Below, piece by piece: positions 46,351 to 58,355 of a stretch of DNA of 64,000 nucleotides; the first letter of the stretch is position 1, and every line of letters starts with the position of its first letter. Below the pieces are notes generated by a model, which saw only the letters and a program-made list of their open reading frames with translations, did no database searches and was not told where the DNA came from. Both the position numbers and the translations under genes were made by a program. The stretch is from Lethocerus indicus (taxonomy: Eukaryota > Arthropoda > Insecta > Hemiptera > Belostomatidae): positions 3,475,204 through 3,539,203 of the forward strand of contig JACDQD010000009.1 of NCBI GenBank assembly GCA_019843655.1, in the 5' to 3' direction.

Positions 46351-47319
46351 CTGTTTATAAGTGGCAATGAGATTTTTTTATTTTCAATCATGAATATTAC
46401 TCTACCGAGTAAAATTTTATTCAATCGTACTCAACCGGCAAGAAATCGTATCTACTTTCACACCGATTATAACGAAATAAAAGAAATGAGAAGAAAATTA
46501 AAAATAAAATTAATTAATTTCGCACGTGGATATTAATGCACCAGCCTCGGTGAACTCAGATAAAACTAACTGTATACAATACACGCCTTTCTCCTTAAAT
46601 TAATTATAAAATCGCAATTTGTACGAACGCTACAAATTATACTAATTTCGAGGAAATTATTATAATTCTATAATTATGTCTAAGCATTTCTGTGGCTCTG
46701 TATGATTTCTTTCGGGCGAGACATTTTTTTTCCGTTCACGAGTAATAAGCGAAGAGTTTCTTATAATTTCATAGCTGACCCAATAAGTTGGATCTTCGTA
46801 ATTAAAAGCCGTAATTCTGCTTTTTTTGGACTGGGATACTGTTTTTCCCCAGTTAAGCATCAAGCCTGGAATCGGGGATTGGTATGACTCAGAGCGGCCC
46901 GTGACCCGGTTGTCGCTTCGGTTTTTTCCTTTTTCCTCCTTCGTCCCCTACCACCCCCACCCCCACCAGCATCCTGGAAGAGAGACGTCCTCAGCGGGGC
47001 GGCGCCTAAAATCGACGTCGAGGAATCCGGCCGAGAGAATGCACTTTCAAAACGGCAATAAGGAAGCCATTAGAGGCCGTTATAATTAAATCCGACGTCC
47101 AGAAGGAGGTTCCGGAAATCGCCTCGGGAGTTAATCGGGAACTTCCTCCCGAGTCCTAATGGACGCGATGTGCACGTGCTGCCATCGCTAATTGAACAGA
47201 TATTCGATACTTTGCCGCCGATTTTGTGTCTAAGTCACCTTTATAAGTAGTCCGTCACTTGTAATCCTATTGGGTTTGGATCCTGCTTAAATTTTCACCG
47301 AATAGGACGACACGTGGAA
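46351..47319. other. DNA without recognised genes
   Basis: Nothing supported; AT-rich with unrecognised open frames. Confidence 0.5.
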
Positions 47320-47700
47320 TCCCCATACAGAAAATTTGGACTCCTGAGGCCATTGCTAAAACGGACATTAAAATTGACCTTATGTAACAAAACTGACAAT
47401 TTACAAAGCGATACTTAAACCGACACGGACATACTGTATAGAGAGCTATGGGGTTCCACCGAGACACATCCGACACGAGAGATTCAAGTCAAAAGTCCTT
47501 CGTACCGTCCTTAATGCTCCCCCCCGGTATGTTTCTAACCACACAATCCACCATGACCTCAACATACCGCCAGTAGACGAAGTCCCAAAATCCCGGTTCC
47601 CGAAGTTCCACTCCCGCCTTTCTCCTCATCCCAATCCACTCGTTCAGTCCCTTTCCTCTTTTACCCATCCACTATCCCCACGACGGCTTAAACGACTGGC
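47320..47700 (+). mobile_element. Jockey-type LINE fragment
   Basis: AGAAAATTTGGACTCCTGAG through AACTGACAATTTACAAAGCG encodes the KLTIYKAIL segment of the RT thumb region. GAGCTATGGGGTTCCACCGA and the conserved 3' block (GTACCGTCCTTAATGCTCCC, CCACTCGTTCAGTCCCTTTC) follow. Several frameshifts make it a relic. It covers the same interval as the 54.6 and 3.0 kb fragments combined. Confidence 0.88.
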
Positions 47701-48492
47701 ATTGTCCAAAATGCAATTATGCACTGAATGGATTCTCCGACCCCACTTTTGGAGATCGAAAAAAAGGAACAAGATGTTCTTAAAATTATTTAATGTAGAG
47801 GGATATAAATACGGAAAAGCATTTTTTTTCTTATTGCGTCAACGACCCCTATCTATTCTAAGCCCTGATGACATCGGAACAGAGAGAATATCCGTAGTTT
47901 CATGTCTAAAGTCCCGTTTTTATTTTCAGGTTTTCATCGTCGTCAATATTTCGGCATCGAACCCCACCGCGGTATATAACTCGTACGGCGTAAATCGGTT
48001 GCGTCTAAATTAGGCAGAAACGGCTTAAATTTTATATATTATCGATTGATTTGAACTAGTCCAAAGGAAGAGGTATATCAATACCCCCTGTCTGGTTTTT
48101 CATACAGGCCGCATTCCTCCAAGAGAAGCGGACTTTTGCATTGTTATGAATATTTATGATCAATGAGTCGCCGGTTTGAATTATGAAAGTGAGACTTGAG
48201 TTATTAATTTCCCTCGGATTTATGCGCTAGCCGGCGAGCGGACAGAAGGTGAAATTACTAACGGGGCACAACTCATTGGGACGGGAATTATTCCTTATTT
48301 CAGACGGGAGAGGAGTTGTGATTTACTCGGGTAATTAACATTTATCCCGTCTATTGGAGTAGGTATTTTCAAATCGTATAATTAATAGTCAATACGTATA
48401 ATCTAGATTTTTATCGGCTTTTTATCTGTTATACTTCTATTTTTCAGTCACTTTCTTTTTTACCGTACATAACAGGAATGTAAAACTGTAAT
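47701..48492. other. DNA without recognised genes
   Basis: An open frame at 47702-48013 starts at the LINE fragment end and has no recognised domain. Confidence 0.5.
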
Positions 48493-48892
48493 TAGTTTAA
48501 CATACCCGTTTTCTGGTCTGCGAGGGTTTTGAATACCGTAGATTTTTTGTGTTTCTGTCTCCTCTCGCTGGTTTGGTCTTTTGCTAGACCAGTTTCGCCT
48601 TTATCTAATCGGTCTGTGAGGTATACGATTAGTTAAATATGTAGATAGATATGTGAGGTCTATCGGTTAGATAAATACCCCCTATCCAATGAAAAATATG
48701 TAAAACAATCCTCCAAATAGCAAGGAATAACGGATATCCCGCCAGTGCAGTGACAGTGCAGTGGGGATGCCCCCGAAAAACATCCAAAGTGCCAATAGTG
48801 ACTGACACCGCTACTGAAGATGGCGAGCGGCCGAAAACGGTCTGGCAAAAGACCAAACCAGAGAGAGGAGACAGAAACACAACAAGTCTACG
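48493..48892 (+). mobile_element. Polar foldback repeat, copy AA (extended end left, insertion in the arm)
   Basis: The extended end is TAGTTTAACATACCCG. After GGTCTTTTGCTAGACCAG the left arm is replaced by about 140 bp including a nested hairpin (48599-48679); then the full right arm follows, ending GTCTACG. Both arms carry the CTGG variant. Confidence 0.9.
48599..48679. repeat. Nested 80-bp inverted repeat inside copy AA
   Basis: TTTATCTAATCGGTCTGTGA at the left and GGTCTATCGGTTAGATAAA at the right are imperfect inverses around a short AT-rich loop. It is not related to the foldback arms and may be a small independent insertion. Confidence 0.75.
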
Positions 48893-50549
48893 AAACTTGA
48901 GACACATACTATTGACTTTTCAATCCCCATATTACGCTGTAAGAGAGACGACACAAACGAACCTCTCGCCAATTTAAATATATTCTTTTTTTTATACTTT
49001 AAGTCACGACCAAAAATTTTTAAGATTATATTCGGTGACGGTGCACTGTTGATAACTGCGATTTAATGCACTCCTGATGTAGAATTAACGGCACTCCAGC
49101 CCTCAATGTGCGCAGTGGGGAAATTATGTGGCCATTTCCTTTTGAGAATTTTCTCTCGAAATCCGCCGTACCGAAAGATCGGAACGAATGATATTTATAT
49201 TGGGACGCTGCTATAACTTTCAATTTGGTTAAATGAGAGGACGTTTCAGCGACCGGAACTCGAATCATCATCGACTAATTTCCGGATTTTTGTCTCTTTC
49301 GATCCTGCAAGAAGTTAGCTAGTTAATTTTGCGGTCGTTAACGATTTTACGAACCGTATTTAGAATTCAAATATTAAAATAGAAATATTCAATTTAAAGC
49401 CACTTTTCAACTGTACAGTAGCGATTTCTGCGCCCCTCAAATCGTTTTCTATTCCAGTGGCCGTTTAGATCGAGGCCTATCGAACGGAAAATCAGATTTT
49501 TTCACAGGGGCTTAACTCGAAGTTGTTCTCGGGCTTGCAAGTTGTCTCGCAGCGGCGGACAACTCTGTTATTATTGGCTTATCCGGGCCCATAGCCGGCG
49601 CCGTATGTGCCCAGCCGATGCAATTATCTTGGCATTTGTGTTCTCTCCTGCAGTTGAGTTCGCCTGCAGTTTAATTCCTTCTTTTCCGTGCCAACGTACG
49701 GACATCTTCAATTATCGCTCCCCGATAACATTTCCAACGGGATTTCCAGTTCGATATCCGATCCTGTACAACGTTCAGTGGCCGAACATGTAGCGTCCCG
49801 TTGAGTGAAGCTGAATAGAAGAAAACCTATCGTATTTATTTTTCTATTTTTCCACATAATAGCTCTAATGAGAAACAGGTGTCAGGATCGGTCTATCCCT
49901 TCTGTGTTGCACAACCGAGCTAAAGGTGTTAAAGGTCGAGGTTGACCTCCGCCTCAAGAATAAATATATCTTCCAGCTCTCATGGATTTGTCCCCCGTCC
50001 GACGGGGAGCTACGAATTTGTCATTATCCTTCCAGCCGTACCCGACTATTAGTCACAAACCGGGAGGGGACGATATTAATTGTCCCGTAGCGAAAAGACG
50101 TAGTTTTTACACGCGGCATTAGTTCAGGAATTTCGTTCCGAGGAAAAAAAAACAACGCTATCTAATGGGAACAACGGTCGGGAAAAGAGAATTATAAATT
50201 GATATCGGATAAAAGAATTTTGTCCAGACTGTTGCCGTAAATCGAACCACTAATGGGGTGGGCCCTCGAGGTCAACTTGGCCGAGAGTTACTTTGAAAAA
50301 ATATTCGCAGCAAAGAAAAACTTGGTATAACCAATATTTTTATTGGGACTATCCGCTGTTATTGTCTCGACAGTGCGCAGCTATTATATTTTGTTCAAGG
50401 AATTCAAATTGTTGAATTGAAGTCCTTCCGACCATCCTTAATGCTCCCTGTAACGTTTCAAATCACACGACATCAAAATATCTGGCCGAAAACACAAACT
50501 TTCCGCAATTCCGCCGTATTGTTTCTGGCGCTAATACAAAACTATGAAC
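48893..50549. other. DNA without recognised genes
   Basis: A roughly 50-bp Jockey relic lies at 50419-50470 (GAAGTCCTTCCGACCATCCT). No gene was recognised. Confidence 0.5.
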
Positions 50550-50561
50550 ATAAATATTGAC

Positions 50562-50768
50562 TAGTTTAACATACCTGTTCTGTGGTCTACGAGGGGTTGG
50601 AATACCGTAGATTTCCTGTATTTCTGCCTCCTCTGGCCGGTTTGGTCTTTTACTAAACCGGTTTCGGCCGCTCGCCATCCTTCAGTAGCGGTGTCAGTCA
50701 CTTTTGGCACTTTGGGTTTGTTTTTTGGGGGCATCCTCACTGTCAAAGACCAAACCAGCAAATCTACG
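50562..50768 (+). mobile_element. Polar foldback repeat, copy BB (single arm, TSD present)
   Basis: It runs from TAGTTTAACATACCTG to AAATCTACG, with only one full arm and a stub (AAGACCAAACCAGC) of the second. Flanks ATAAATATTGAC (50550-50561) and ATAAATGTTGAC (50769-50780) match at 11 of 12 positions. Confidence 0.93.
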
Positions 50769-50780
50769 ATAAATGTTGAC

Positions 50781-53276
50781 CTATTTCATTTATTATTCTT
50801 AACATTCGGGATTAAAACGGCCCAAATTAACAATCGCCCAGATTAACAAGCTGAAATGAAACATTTAGATATCGGTATTTGAAGGACGGTACATACACGA
50901 CAAAATAAACTGTGAAATAAATAATACAACATTGAGGATTTACAAACAATACTTTTAGGACTCAAGCTCAGGTCTGATTCTATGTTTCAACTAATCTCAT
51001 TATTTGGTATCCTGAGATAAATTGAACGAAAATACCTTAAAAATTAAACATGGAAACAATTGAAATTTCATGTATATCTCGATAAATTTATATATATTTG
51101 TTCGCATTAACCGGTCTTCCTTTCTGAGTATTCTGTATTCATATGTATACGGTATGGTTGACACTCATAATGTTTTCAATATATTTAATATCGTTTACTG
51201 AACCGATTACTTAACTAATCGATCTTGTTCTACTAATGGAATTGGATGTTCAGAAAAACAAATTTTGAAATTTAGTCGCAAGCCTACAGGCCTCTGTCCT
51301 AAACAGGGCATCCTAATCCTATAACCGGTAATTATCCCGGCGAGGTAGGCAAATGGTAATCCCGGGGAAGAGGATTCGACCCGGGAGTGAAGAAGACCCC
51401 GGCTTAAAAAGGGAAAATTTAATTTACAACAGTCCATTTCGACTGAATTAATTAAGCCCCGGAGAATGACAAATGAACCGAGTTTATAATTTATGTCCAA
51501 TACATTGTCTGAATGTACGCTTCGGTTTTTCTCCGTTTTTTTTTCGTCTACACCAACCTCGACCTACGACTCCCTTAGAAATTGGAATGTTTCGAATTTG
51601 AAATAGCAATTTTCTTAATTGGCACTGTTTAAGAAATCAATACGGCCAATATCGCCGATGGAGCGCATATTTTAATCCGGCTTAAGCCATTAAGTCCCCA
51701 TTAAGCATATAAAAGATATGTGCGCTGAATATCAATGGGAGTAAATTTATTACTTGTCACGACACTCGAAACAGACAACAGCTTTAGATTAGTTTTTGTC
51801 TATTATCTACAATTAATGACTTGATTTATAACAGACAATGGGACCGTAATTTAAGTGATTGCGAGTACTGTTGTTAAAACTAGGAGCCTTAATTTTATTC
51901 AGTACAGTGTTACAAAATGTTTTGATTCATTACGAAAAAGTGGCAATAGTGGGGGGAAATTTGAAAATTTGGGGGTCACATTTGACCCCCAAAATTCGGT
52001 AAAGACTTCGTCATCTTCTGTAGAATTCGGTAAGTAATAAAGTGAGGTTTCTATGAAACATCCTTCCAGCGCTGTGCACCATGTAAAGACTTTCATACAA
52101 GACAATTTCAGTCTTATCTGTGATTAAACATTTCTTCGATACTAAACTTTTACATAATCCAGAAAATCACAATCGACCCTGCATGCTACTGACGATGGCG
52201 AAAAGCTGAAATCAATATAGCCTAGGAATATATTGGAGAGCGGAAACATTCACACTATTTGTTACGGCTAAGCTACATAATTTCATACCTTATTATTTAC
52301 GTCAGGTGTTTCACTGTGACTGTGCACTACTGGGTGCATAAATTTTAACCAAAATGCGTACATTTGAATAATTATTATTATTTAAAACTCGATCATTACG
52401 CTTCGTTTTTATATTCGGTTGTGCTGGTTTAGTATCGTTACACTGTACGGATTGTTACTGACGACAGAAGCGTGCTGAAACAGAAGATCGCGGGAATCAT
52501 TTTATAATGATAATAATTAATAATCAATAATAATTAATGGCAAATTGCTATCGACATTCGGCCACAAGAATTCGAACCCTGCGTCCCAGTACCCGTTGGA
52601 TATAAACAATCCCACCGTTTTCAGTTGCAAAGTACAGTTCTGATTTTATAAAAGCCATTAGCCCAACTAAAGGAGCAGTTTGCCTTTTATTGAGTAAAGA
52701 TTAATCGACCAATTACCCGCACCAGAGCGGAGTAATTGGACGGACCGCCCGGCAAACCGAGATAGTTATCTATTGGGCCGATGTCAATTAATTCCATTAA
52801 AAAAAAATAAAATAAATAAAAGGGAAAAAGAGGCGATCCATCGCCGTATAAATTCGGTAACGACTTTCAATTATGACGGTATTCCTGCCGGCATTCCATT
52901 CCAGTTTTGTATGGTTTCGCCCGTTATCGTTAATCCTGATTTCTGAGAAAAATCTCCCCTAGGCGGCGCCACCTTCCGGACTGGACTCCTCGTACTCCTT
53001 GCTACGTCCACTTTTAATGGGTGTTGTTTGGTGTTAAATGTAATCTGTAAATTACCGTAAGGTGAATTTAATTTCAGCCATTACTGTTGCATAATACCGA
53101 CTTTTGATTCGGGACGAAGCGAACGATATCCGGCCAATGGACGTGAGAATGAGTATCGCCATTTAATGGTTTCATGGCCGTAGTCGCTTAACGAAACGGG
53201 AATTTCTGAAAAAATTAAAAATGAATATAGCCCAGGCAATGTAAATTATCCGGTACTAATAATTAATTGGAATATA
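50781..53276. other. DNA without recognised genes; small hairpin
   Basis: A hairpin lies at 51968-51993 (listed). A diverged foldback-arm fragment may lie at about 52187-52224 (CTACTGACGATGGCG). No gene was recognised. Confidence 0.5.
51968..51993. repeat. Perfect 11-bp stem hairpin
   Basis: TTTGGGGGTCA and TGACCCCCAAA flank the loop CATT. The stem can extend by two more pairs after one mismatch. There is no T run, so it is not a Pol III terminator; role unknown. Confidence 0.85.
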
Positions 53277-53625
53277 AGTTTAACATACCTGTTTTGTGGT
53301 CTGCGAGGGGTTGGAATACCGTAGGTTTGTGGTGTGTTTCTGTCTCCTCTCGCTGGTGGTTTGGTCTTTTGCTAGACCGGTTTCGGCTGCTCGCCGTCTT
53401 CAGTGGCGGCGTTGTGTAGCTTTGGATGTTTTTCGGGGGCGTCCTCACTGCACTGTCACTGTCACTGGTACTAGTAAAAGGTCAAAACTATCCGGTATTG
53501 CGTATTTACGATCGTAAAAGTTTTCCGCAGTGCAGGCGACAGTGACAGGGCAGTGAGGACGTCCGAAAAACGTCAAAATAGCCCAATAGTGGCTACTGAC
53601 GATGGTGAGCAGCCGAAACCGTTCC
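53277..53625 (+). mobile_element. Polar foldback repeat, copy CC (extended end left, AT loop reversed)
   Basis: It begins AGTTTAACATACCTGTTTTG. The loop GGTATTGCGTATTTACGATC has the copy L orientation. The right arm ends at CGAAACCGTTCC. It is the closest relative of copy T. Confidence 0.92.
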
Positions 53626-53640
53626 ATATACAAATACAAA

Positions 53641-53800
53641 CCATAGATTTGTTGAGTTTCTGTCACCTCTCGCTGATTTGGTCTTTCGCTAGACAGGTTT
53701 CGGCCGCTCGCCGTCTTCAGTAGCGGTGTAAATCACTGTTGGCACTTTGGATGTTTTTTGGGGGCATCCTCACTGCACTGTCACTGTCACTTGTACAGTT
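53641..53800 (+). mobile_element. Polar foldback repeat, copy DD (single arm)
   Basis: It starts CCATAGATTTGTTGAG, carries a complete left arm to CTGTCACTTGTACAG, then stops. It follows copy CC after 15 bp, in direct orientation. Confidence 0.9.
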
Positions 53801-54554
53801 AAGACCTACCGAACTATTTCCCATCGCGCAAACAGTCCGCCCTTTCCATTATAAGCGGTATCTGAAATTCGATCTGAAACTTCGCCTTTGTCCCGAGTAC
53901 ACCAATGTCCCGTTATTTAGTGCCGGGCGTTTACGGACGTACTAATTGTTCGGCGCCGTATCGAGCAACTGAAACCGGGAATCTGGATTTATTTATTGCC
54001 CCTGGCCGGCCTCTAAATGTTAGAAAGCGCCGCGGCCGCTAGCGTTATTATTGAGAAGTTGAAAAGACGTACGGCCCCCAGATCCGAATCTGTTGGGCTG
54101 AATTTATTTTCCAGGAGTCGCGACCCGCCTGTCGGTGGAAACATGACTGGTTATTATACGGTGCATACGATAGTATCGACAGTGGCCTACTGCATAACAG
54201 AGCGTTTATCCGTTCATCGTGTTCTCCGTACGGGGCGGTAGGCCCAATTTTTTTTAACTCCCCTATCATTAATAAATTGTAATAACATAATTTAACGTCG
54301 GTAACTTCTAACGGTTATTGTTTAATCGGAGGAACAATGAGCGATCTCAAATCTATAGACAAGGGAGAAATGAGCTACCGCTTCTCGTTATCAGATCGTC
54401 CCAATAACCATCGGAGACTGGAACGGACGTTATCCGGTAACATATAGAAGATTGTTCTGCTGGATTTTGATTGCAAAAAAGGTCCTTTTGAAGGACATCC
54501 ATTGATGTACTCCTGTTCCAGTCCTTACTGGATGGTGAGGAAATCATGTGGCCA
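53801..54554. other. DNA without recognised genes
   Basis: Open frames on both strands at 54.0-54.5 kb show no recognised domain. Confidence 0.5.
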
Positions 54555-54948
54555 TTTCATCTTGATTCCCACCCAACAGCAGATTCGCTATCTTGGGCTA
54601 CACCTGGACAAACGACTCGACAAACGAAGGAATCGGTTTAACAGAAAATTTGGAATCTTAAGGTCATTACTAAAACGGACGTCGAAATTGACCTTAAGCA
54701 ACAAACTGACAATATACAAAGCGATACTTAGACCGACACGGAAATGCGGTATAGAGCTATGCTGGGTTCCACCGAGACGTCCCACATCGCTCGCATCCAG
54801 AGATTCCAGTCAAAAGTCCTTCGCACCATCCTTAAGGATGTCCCTTTCCTCTCTTTCCCATCCATTCCAGAGGCCTGCACTAGGGATTTTCTGGGAGACG
54901 ATGCGAGGAAAGCTGTCGAAAGTATTGGAGTGTCGGGATAGTTTTTAA
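54555..54948 (+). mobile_element. Jockey-type LINE fragment, best preserved RT thumb region
   Basis: One frame reads IRYLGLHLDKRLDKR, FGILRSLLKRTSKLTLSNKL and TIYKAILRPT, matching the thumb region of Jockey-clade reverse transcriptases (KYLGIHLD...LSL..KLLLYKAILKP). After GIELC the frame shifts to the ARIQRFQSKVLRTILKD continuation. The catalytic FADD-type region is upstream of the fragment and not present. The 3' end differs from the other fragments after CTTAAGGATG. Confidence 0.9.
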
Positions 54949-55146
54949 TGGAAGGATTTATATCGGGATGAACGTACGTCGCAGTCCGAAGGCGAGAGGC
55001 CTACCCGGTCGTCCGCGGCCACTGGACAAAGTTCGAGCTTATCGGCTTTTACACGGGCGGTTCGACACAAAGGGGGAATTCAATTTGCCGCGTACAGTTG
55101 TACATTTGTACACTTGTAATCTGTAGACGGATAGTAGGAGCGCAGC

Positions 55147-55174
55147 CCAGGGAGAGAGAGAGGGAGAGAGAGAG
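55147..55174. repeat. (GA)n microsatellite, short
   Basis: This is an interrupted GAGAGAGGGAGAGAG run. Confidence 0.9.
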
Positions 55175-55303
55175 TGGCACGTCATATCTCGACCACCGGG
55201 GTACCGCAAGGACGTCCCACCGGACACAACAATACGCCCGCGAGGCCATAAATCCTGGACCGGGGAACGCCTGGAAGTACGAGAGTTGAAAACACGGCCG
55301 GGA

Positions 55304-55306
<3 letters not shown>

Positions 55307-55372
<66 letters not shown>
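55307..55372. repeat. (GA)n microsatellite
   Basis: This is an uninterrupted GA run of about 33 units. Poly-Arg/Glu and poly-Leu/Ser open frames through it are artefacts. Confidence 0.95.
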
Positions 55373-55375
<3 letters not shown>

Positions 55376-56491
55376 CAAATTATGTTTACCGAGACCTTAT
55401 GGGTTCCAAGCCGCACAGAGAGAGATAGAGAACTATTGTTCACAATTCGCCTTTTGATTTACGCCTCACGGCTACCGACCGTTTAATAAATCCCGGTCGG
55501 GGATTAACATTGTCCAGAAACGAATAATACCGTAAGTAATATATACACTGCAGTGTTTTGTGCACGATCGGCTTCGAGTTGTACACCGTACAATTGTTCA
55601 AGAGGCGCAATGAACCGCGCAGAAAAATTTCGAAACAATTATGCCACTACCTAAATAGCGTCCGGAAAGATTACTGAAAGTAGAACCCGGGATATTGGGG
55701 GTTGACCCAAATTCTTCCTCTTTTCTTTCCTGTTTCTTCCCCGAATCTTTTATTCGAATTGTTGATCACTTTTGGTTACGCCTAATATAACGCGATCTTA
55801 CTGGAAGTCAGTGATACTTCATATTAGGCCTAGATTGGGGGCCCTTCTCAATTATTGGGGCTTCTAAAATTTGATTTATATTATATTATTTTACTAATCT
55901 ATAGTGTGTAAAATTTCAATTGTTTGGATCTCTCTTAGGATGTTATGTCGATAGTTAGTGTTTTGAATAGGTTTTTATTTGTGGGATAAAAATATACGAA
56001 TTTTTATGGCCCAAACGAATGGCCGTAAATCGGTGTCTACATTCTGTTGGGAAAATACTCTTCAGCTCAGTCTTTCAGAGAAATCTGATATTCTCAAATC
56101 TTCTTATCTGTGAATATTAATGCCGAGGGGGGAACTGCAATTGCACTGGACTTGAACTAACGATTTTCCCTACACGGCCGACGGCCCCACAACATAACCA
56201 TAACTCATGCTGCAGCGTAAGCCGATCTATCAAATATCCTCAACTAGCGATTATTCCCACCACTTCCTGATTTGGTTAATTGGCTGCTGGTGGCGGACAA
56301 TTAACGCCGGCATTTGCCGAGAGCATGCAAATGTTGCCGAGGTCGCGGCATGCTTTTATGCTGCCGGCGCATAGTGAAACATGCAAATCTACACGCCTCG
56401 GGCACGCCTCGTTTCCATACAGTCGACCGGTAGCCGACAATGAAAAGGAACGCGGAATATTTTCAAATTTACGACGTAAACAATTTAAATA
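55373..56491. other. DNA without recognised genes; solo mariner end
   Basis: A lone mariner terminus (TTGATCACTTTTGGTTACGC followed by CTAATA) lies at about 55757-55787. No gene was recognised. Confidence 0.5.
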
Positions 56492-56703
56492 TTCTCCTCT
56501 CGCTGGTTTGGTCTTTTGCTAGACAGGTTTCGGCCGCTCGCCATCTTCAGTAGCGGTATTAGTCACTATTGGGACGTTTGGATGTTTTGCGGGCATCCTC
56601 ACTGCACTGTCACTGTCACTTGTACTGTGGTGTTTTTGGGGGATGTTGTTTGTCTTATTTGTGTTGAGGGGGTGGGATTTTGTTAATCGGCTTAAGTGTA
56701 TGT
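56492..56703 (+). mobile_element. Polar foldback repeat, copy EE (one arm plus GT-rich loop)
   Basis: One arm from TTCTCCTCTCGCTGG to CTGTCACTTGTACTGTGG, then a GT-rich loop module ending TTTTGTTAATCGGCTTAAGT. That module recurs before copy KK at 62.0 kb and in diverged form in copies W and FF. Confidence 0.88.
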
Positions 56704-57587
56704 CGACACAAGAAATTAAATCGAGACTGTTAATTGTTAATTAAAATAAGAATGATTAATGAAAACAGAGATTAGTTTCATATACATCAAGATTATAGGG
56801 ATTACAATTTTTAGAGATTATAAAATTTGAGACTTTCAAAGCACAACTAAAAATTATGTATGTACAACACACGGAAATGTCTTCACATTACTGAACAATA
56901 AATTTAAACTATGTACTATGCGTACTATGGGACTTTGCGGTTTGGTCAGACCATCCAACAATAGAAAAAATTCAAACGGTCGAAAATACTGAGAAAATTA
57001 AGTTATATGTCTCCATATTTTCCCGTATGTCATAATTTGAACAAAGTAAAAACCGCCCTAACCCCTACTTGCCTTGTATGAAACAAATTCATAAAATGTC
57101 AAAAAAATGGTGCATATTTCTCCTCTGTTATTCGCCTGTTGAAAAGCTTAAATATACCCGGTAAATAAATAAAATTCTTGAAAATCAATATCCCGATAAC
57201 TGTATTTTACGGTTTAAACAAGTGAAAAATCGAGATAAATTGCAGTTGACTTGCACTGCCGAGAATGGGAAACGGCCGGGATCTCGTAGACCTGTCGGTC
57301 GAATAGTTGGTAAGAAAGTCGGTGGTAAGGGACATTTCAGGTCAACGACGATTGCATTTCTACGACGAGCTCTTTTCACTACCACCGGCCCAAATGGGCG
57401 ATTTTACTGTTCTCTAATAGGACCTGAGAAACAGGTTTCGTCCTGCTTCGATAAAAATTTACCGGAACGGACCACCCCCGCCCCCGCCCCTCAACTTTTG
57501 ATCGTAAAAGAAACTCAGTAATAGAATCGAGCGGCGAATAGGTCAAACGGTAATTTCAATATGTAATGTAGCAATCGAACATATATA
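56704..57587. other. DNA without recognised genes
   Basis: An open frame of 99 codons at 57222-57521 has no recognised domain. No repeat assigned. Confidence 0.5.
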
Positions 57588-57599
57588 ACTTCATTATTT

Positions 57600-57853
57600 T
57601 AGATTTCGTGAGTTTCTCTCCTCTCGCCGGTTTGGTCTTTTGGTGGACCGGTTTCGGCCGCTCGCCATCTTCAGTAGCGGTGTCAGTCACTTTTGGCACT
57701 TTGGACGTCTTTCGTATATATGCGCGACTCGTTATTGTGTTTATTGGGGGGATTTTCTTTAAGCTTTTGCCAAAGACGATTTACAAAAATGGTATTTACG
57801 AAAACTACTGTATTCCGACCACTCGCAGACCGCAAAACAAGTATTTTAAACTA
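57600..57853 (-). mobile_element. Polar foldback repeat, copy FF (exact 12-bp TSD)
   Basis: ACTTCATTATTT is repeated exactly at 57588-57599 and 57854-57865. Short end left (TAGATTTCGTGAG), one arm, a GT-rich loop (TTGTGTTTATTGGGGGGATT), and the extended end (TATTCCGACCACTCGCAGAC, TTTTAAACTA) right. The second arm is missing. Confidence 0.93.
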
Positions 57854-58077
57854 ACTTCATTATTTGTTATAGTGAAGTATTATCGGGGGTTATCACTGTT
57901 ATCAAAGATACGATGGACAAATTTCGGCAAAATACCATCCTCAGTGCCTACAACCTAGGGATATACATATAGTTTCATGTATATTGTTTTATGTTAGGGA
58001 GGTCCCACTAACAGGGAGGAAATATTTTTCTACTGACGACGGCGTTGCGACGAAACCGGTCCAACAACAGGATGTTT

Positions 58078-58343
58078 TACCGTAGATTTCGCGTGTTTCC
58101 GTCTCCTCTCGCCGGTCTCGTCTTTTGCCAGACCGGTTTCGGCCGCTCGCCATCTTCAGTAGCGGTGGTAGTCACATTCGTGACGGTGACAGCGAGGATG
58201 CCCAGAAAACATCCAAAGTGACTAGCACCGCTACTGAAGACGGCGAGCGGCCGAAACCGGTCTGGCAAAAGACCGAACCGGCGAGAGGAACACGCGAAAT
58301 CTACGGTATTCCAACCCTCGCAGACCACAAAACAGGTATGTTA
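58078..58343 (-). mobile_element. Polar foldback repeat, copy GG (exact 12-bp TSD, full palindrome)
   Basis: AACAGGATGTTT is repeated exactly at 58066-58077 and 58344-58355. Both arms are intact around a minimal loop. Short end left (TACCGTAGATTTCG), extended end right (GGTATTCCAACCCTCGCAGA, ACAGGTATGTTA). Immediately upstream, 58022-58062 carries the diverged arm-like segment shared with copy W. Confidence 0.95.
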
Positions 58344-58355
58344 AACAGGATGTTT

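Noticed and set aside
52540..52620. tRNA gene on the minus strand (B-box-like GGTTCGAATTC)
   Set aside because: No matching T-stem, anticodon arm or acceptor stem can be folded around it.
55039..55486. Open frames through the GA array at 55.3 kb
   Set aside because: They are low-complexity translations of (GA)n only.
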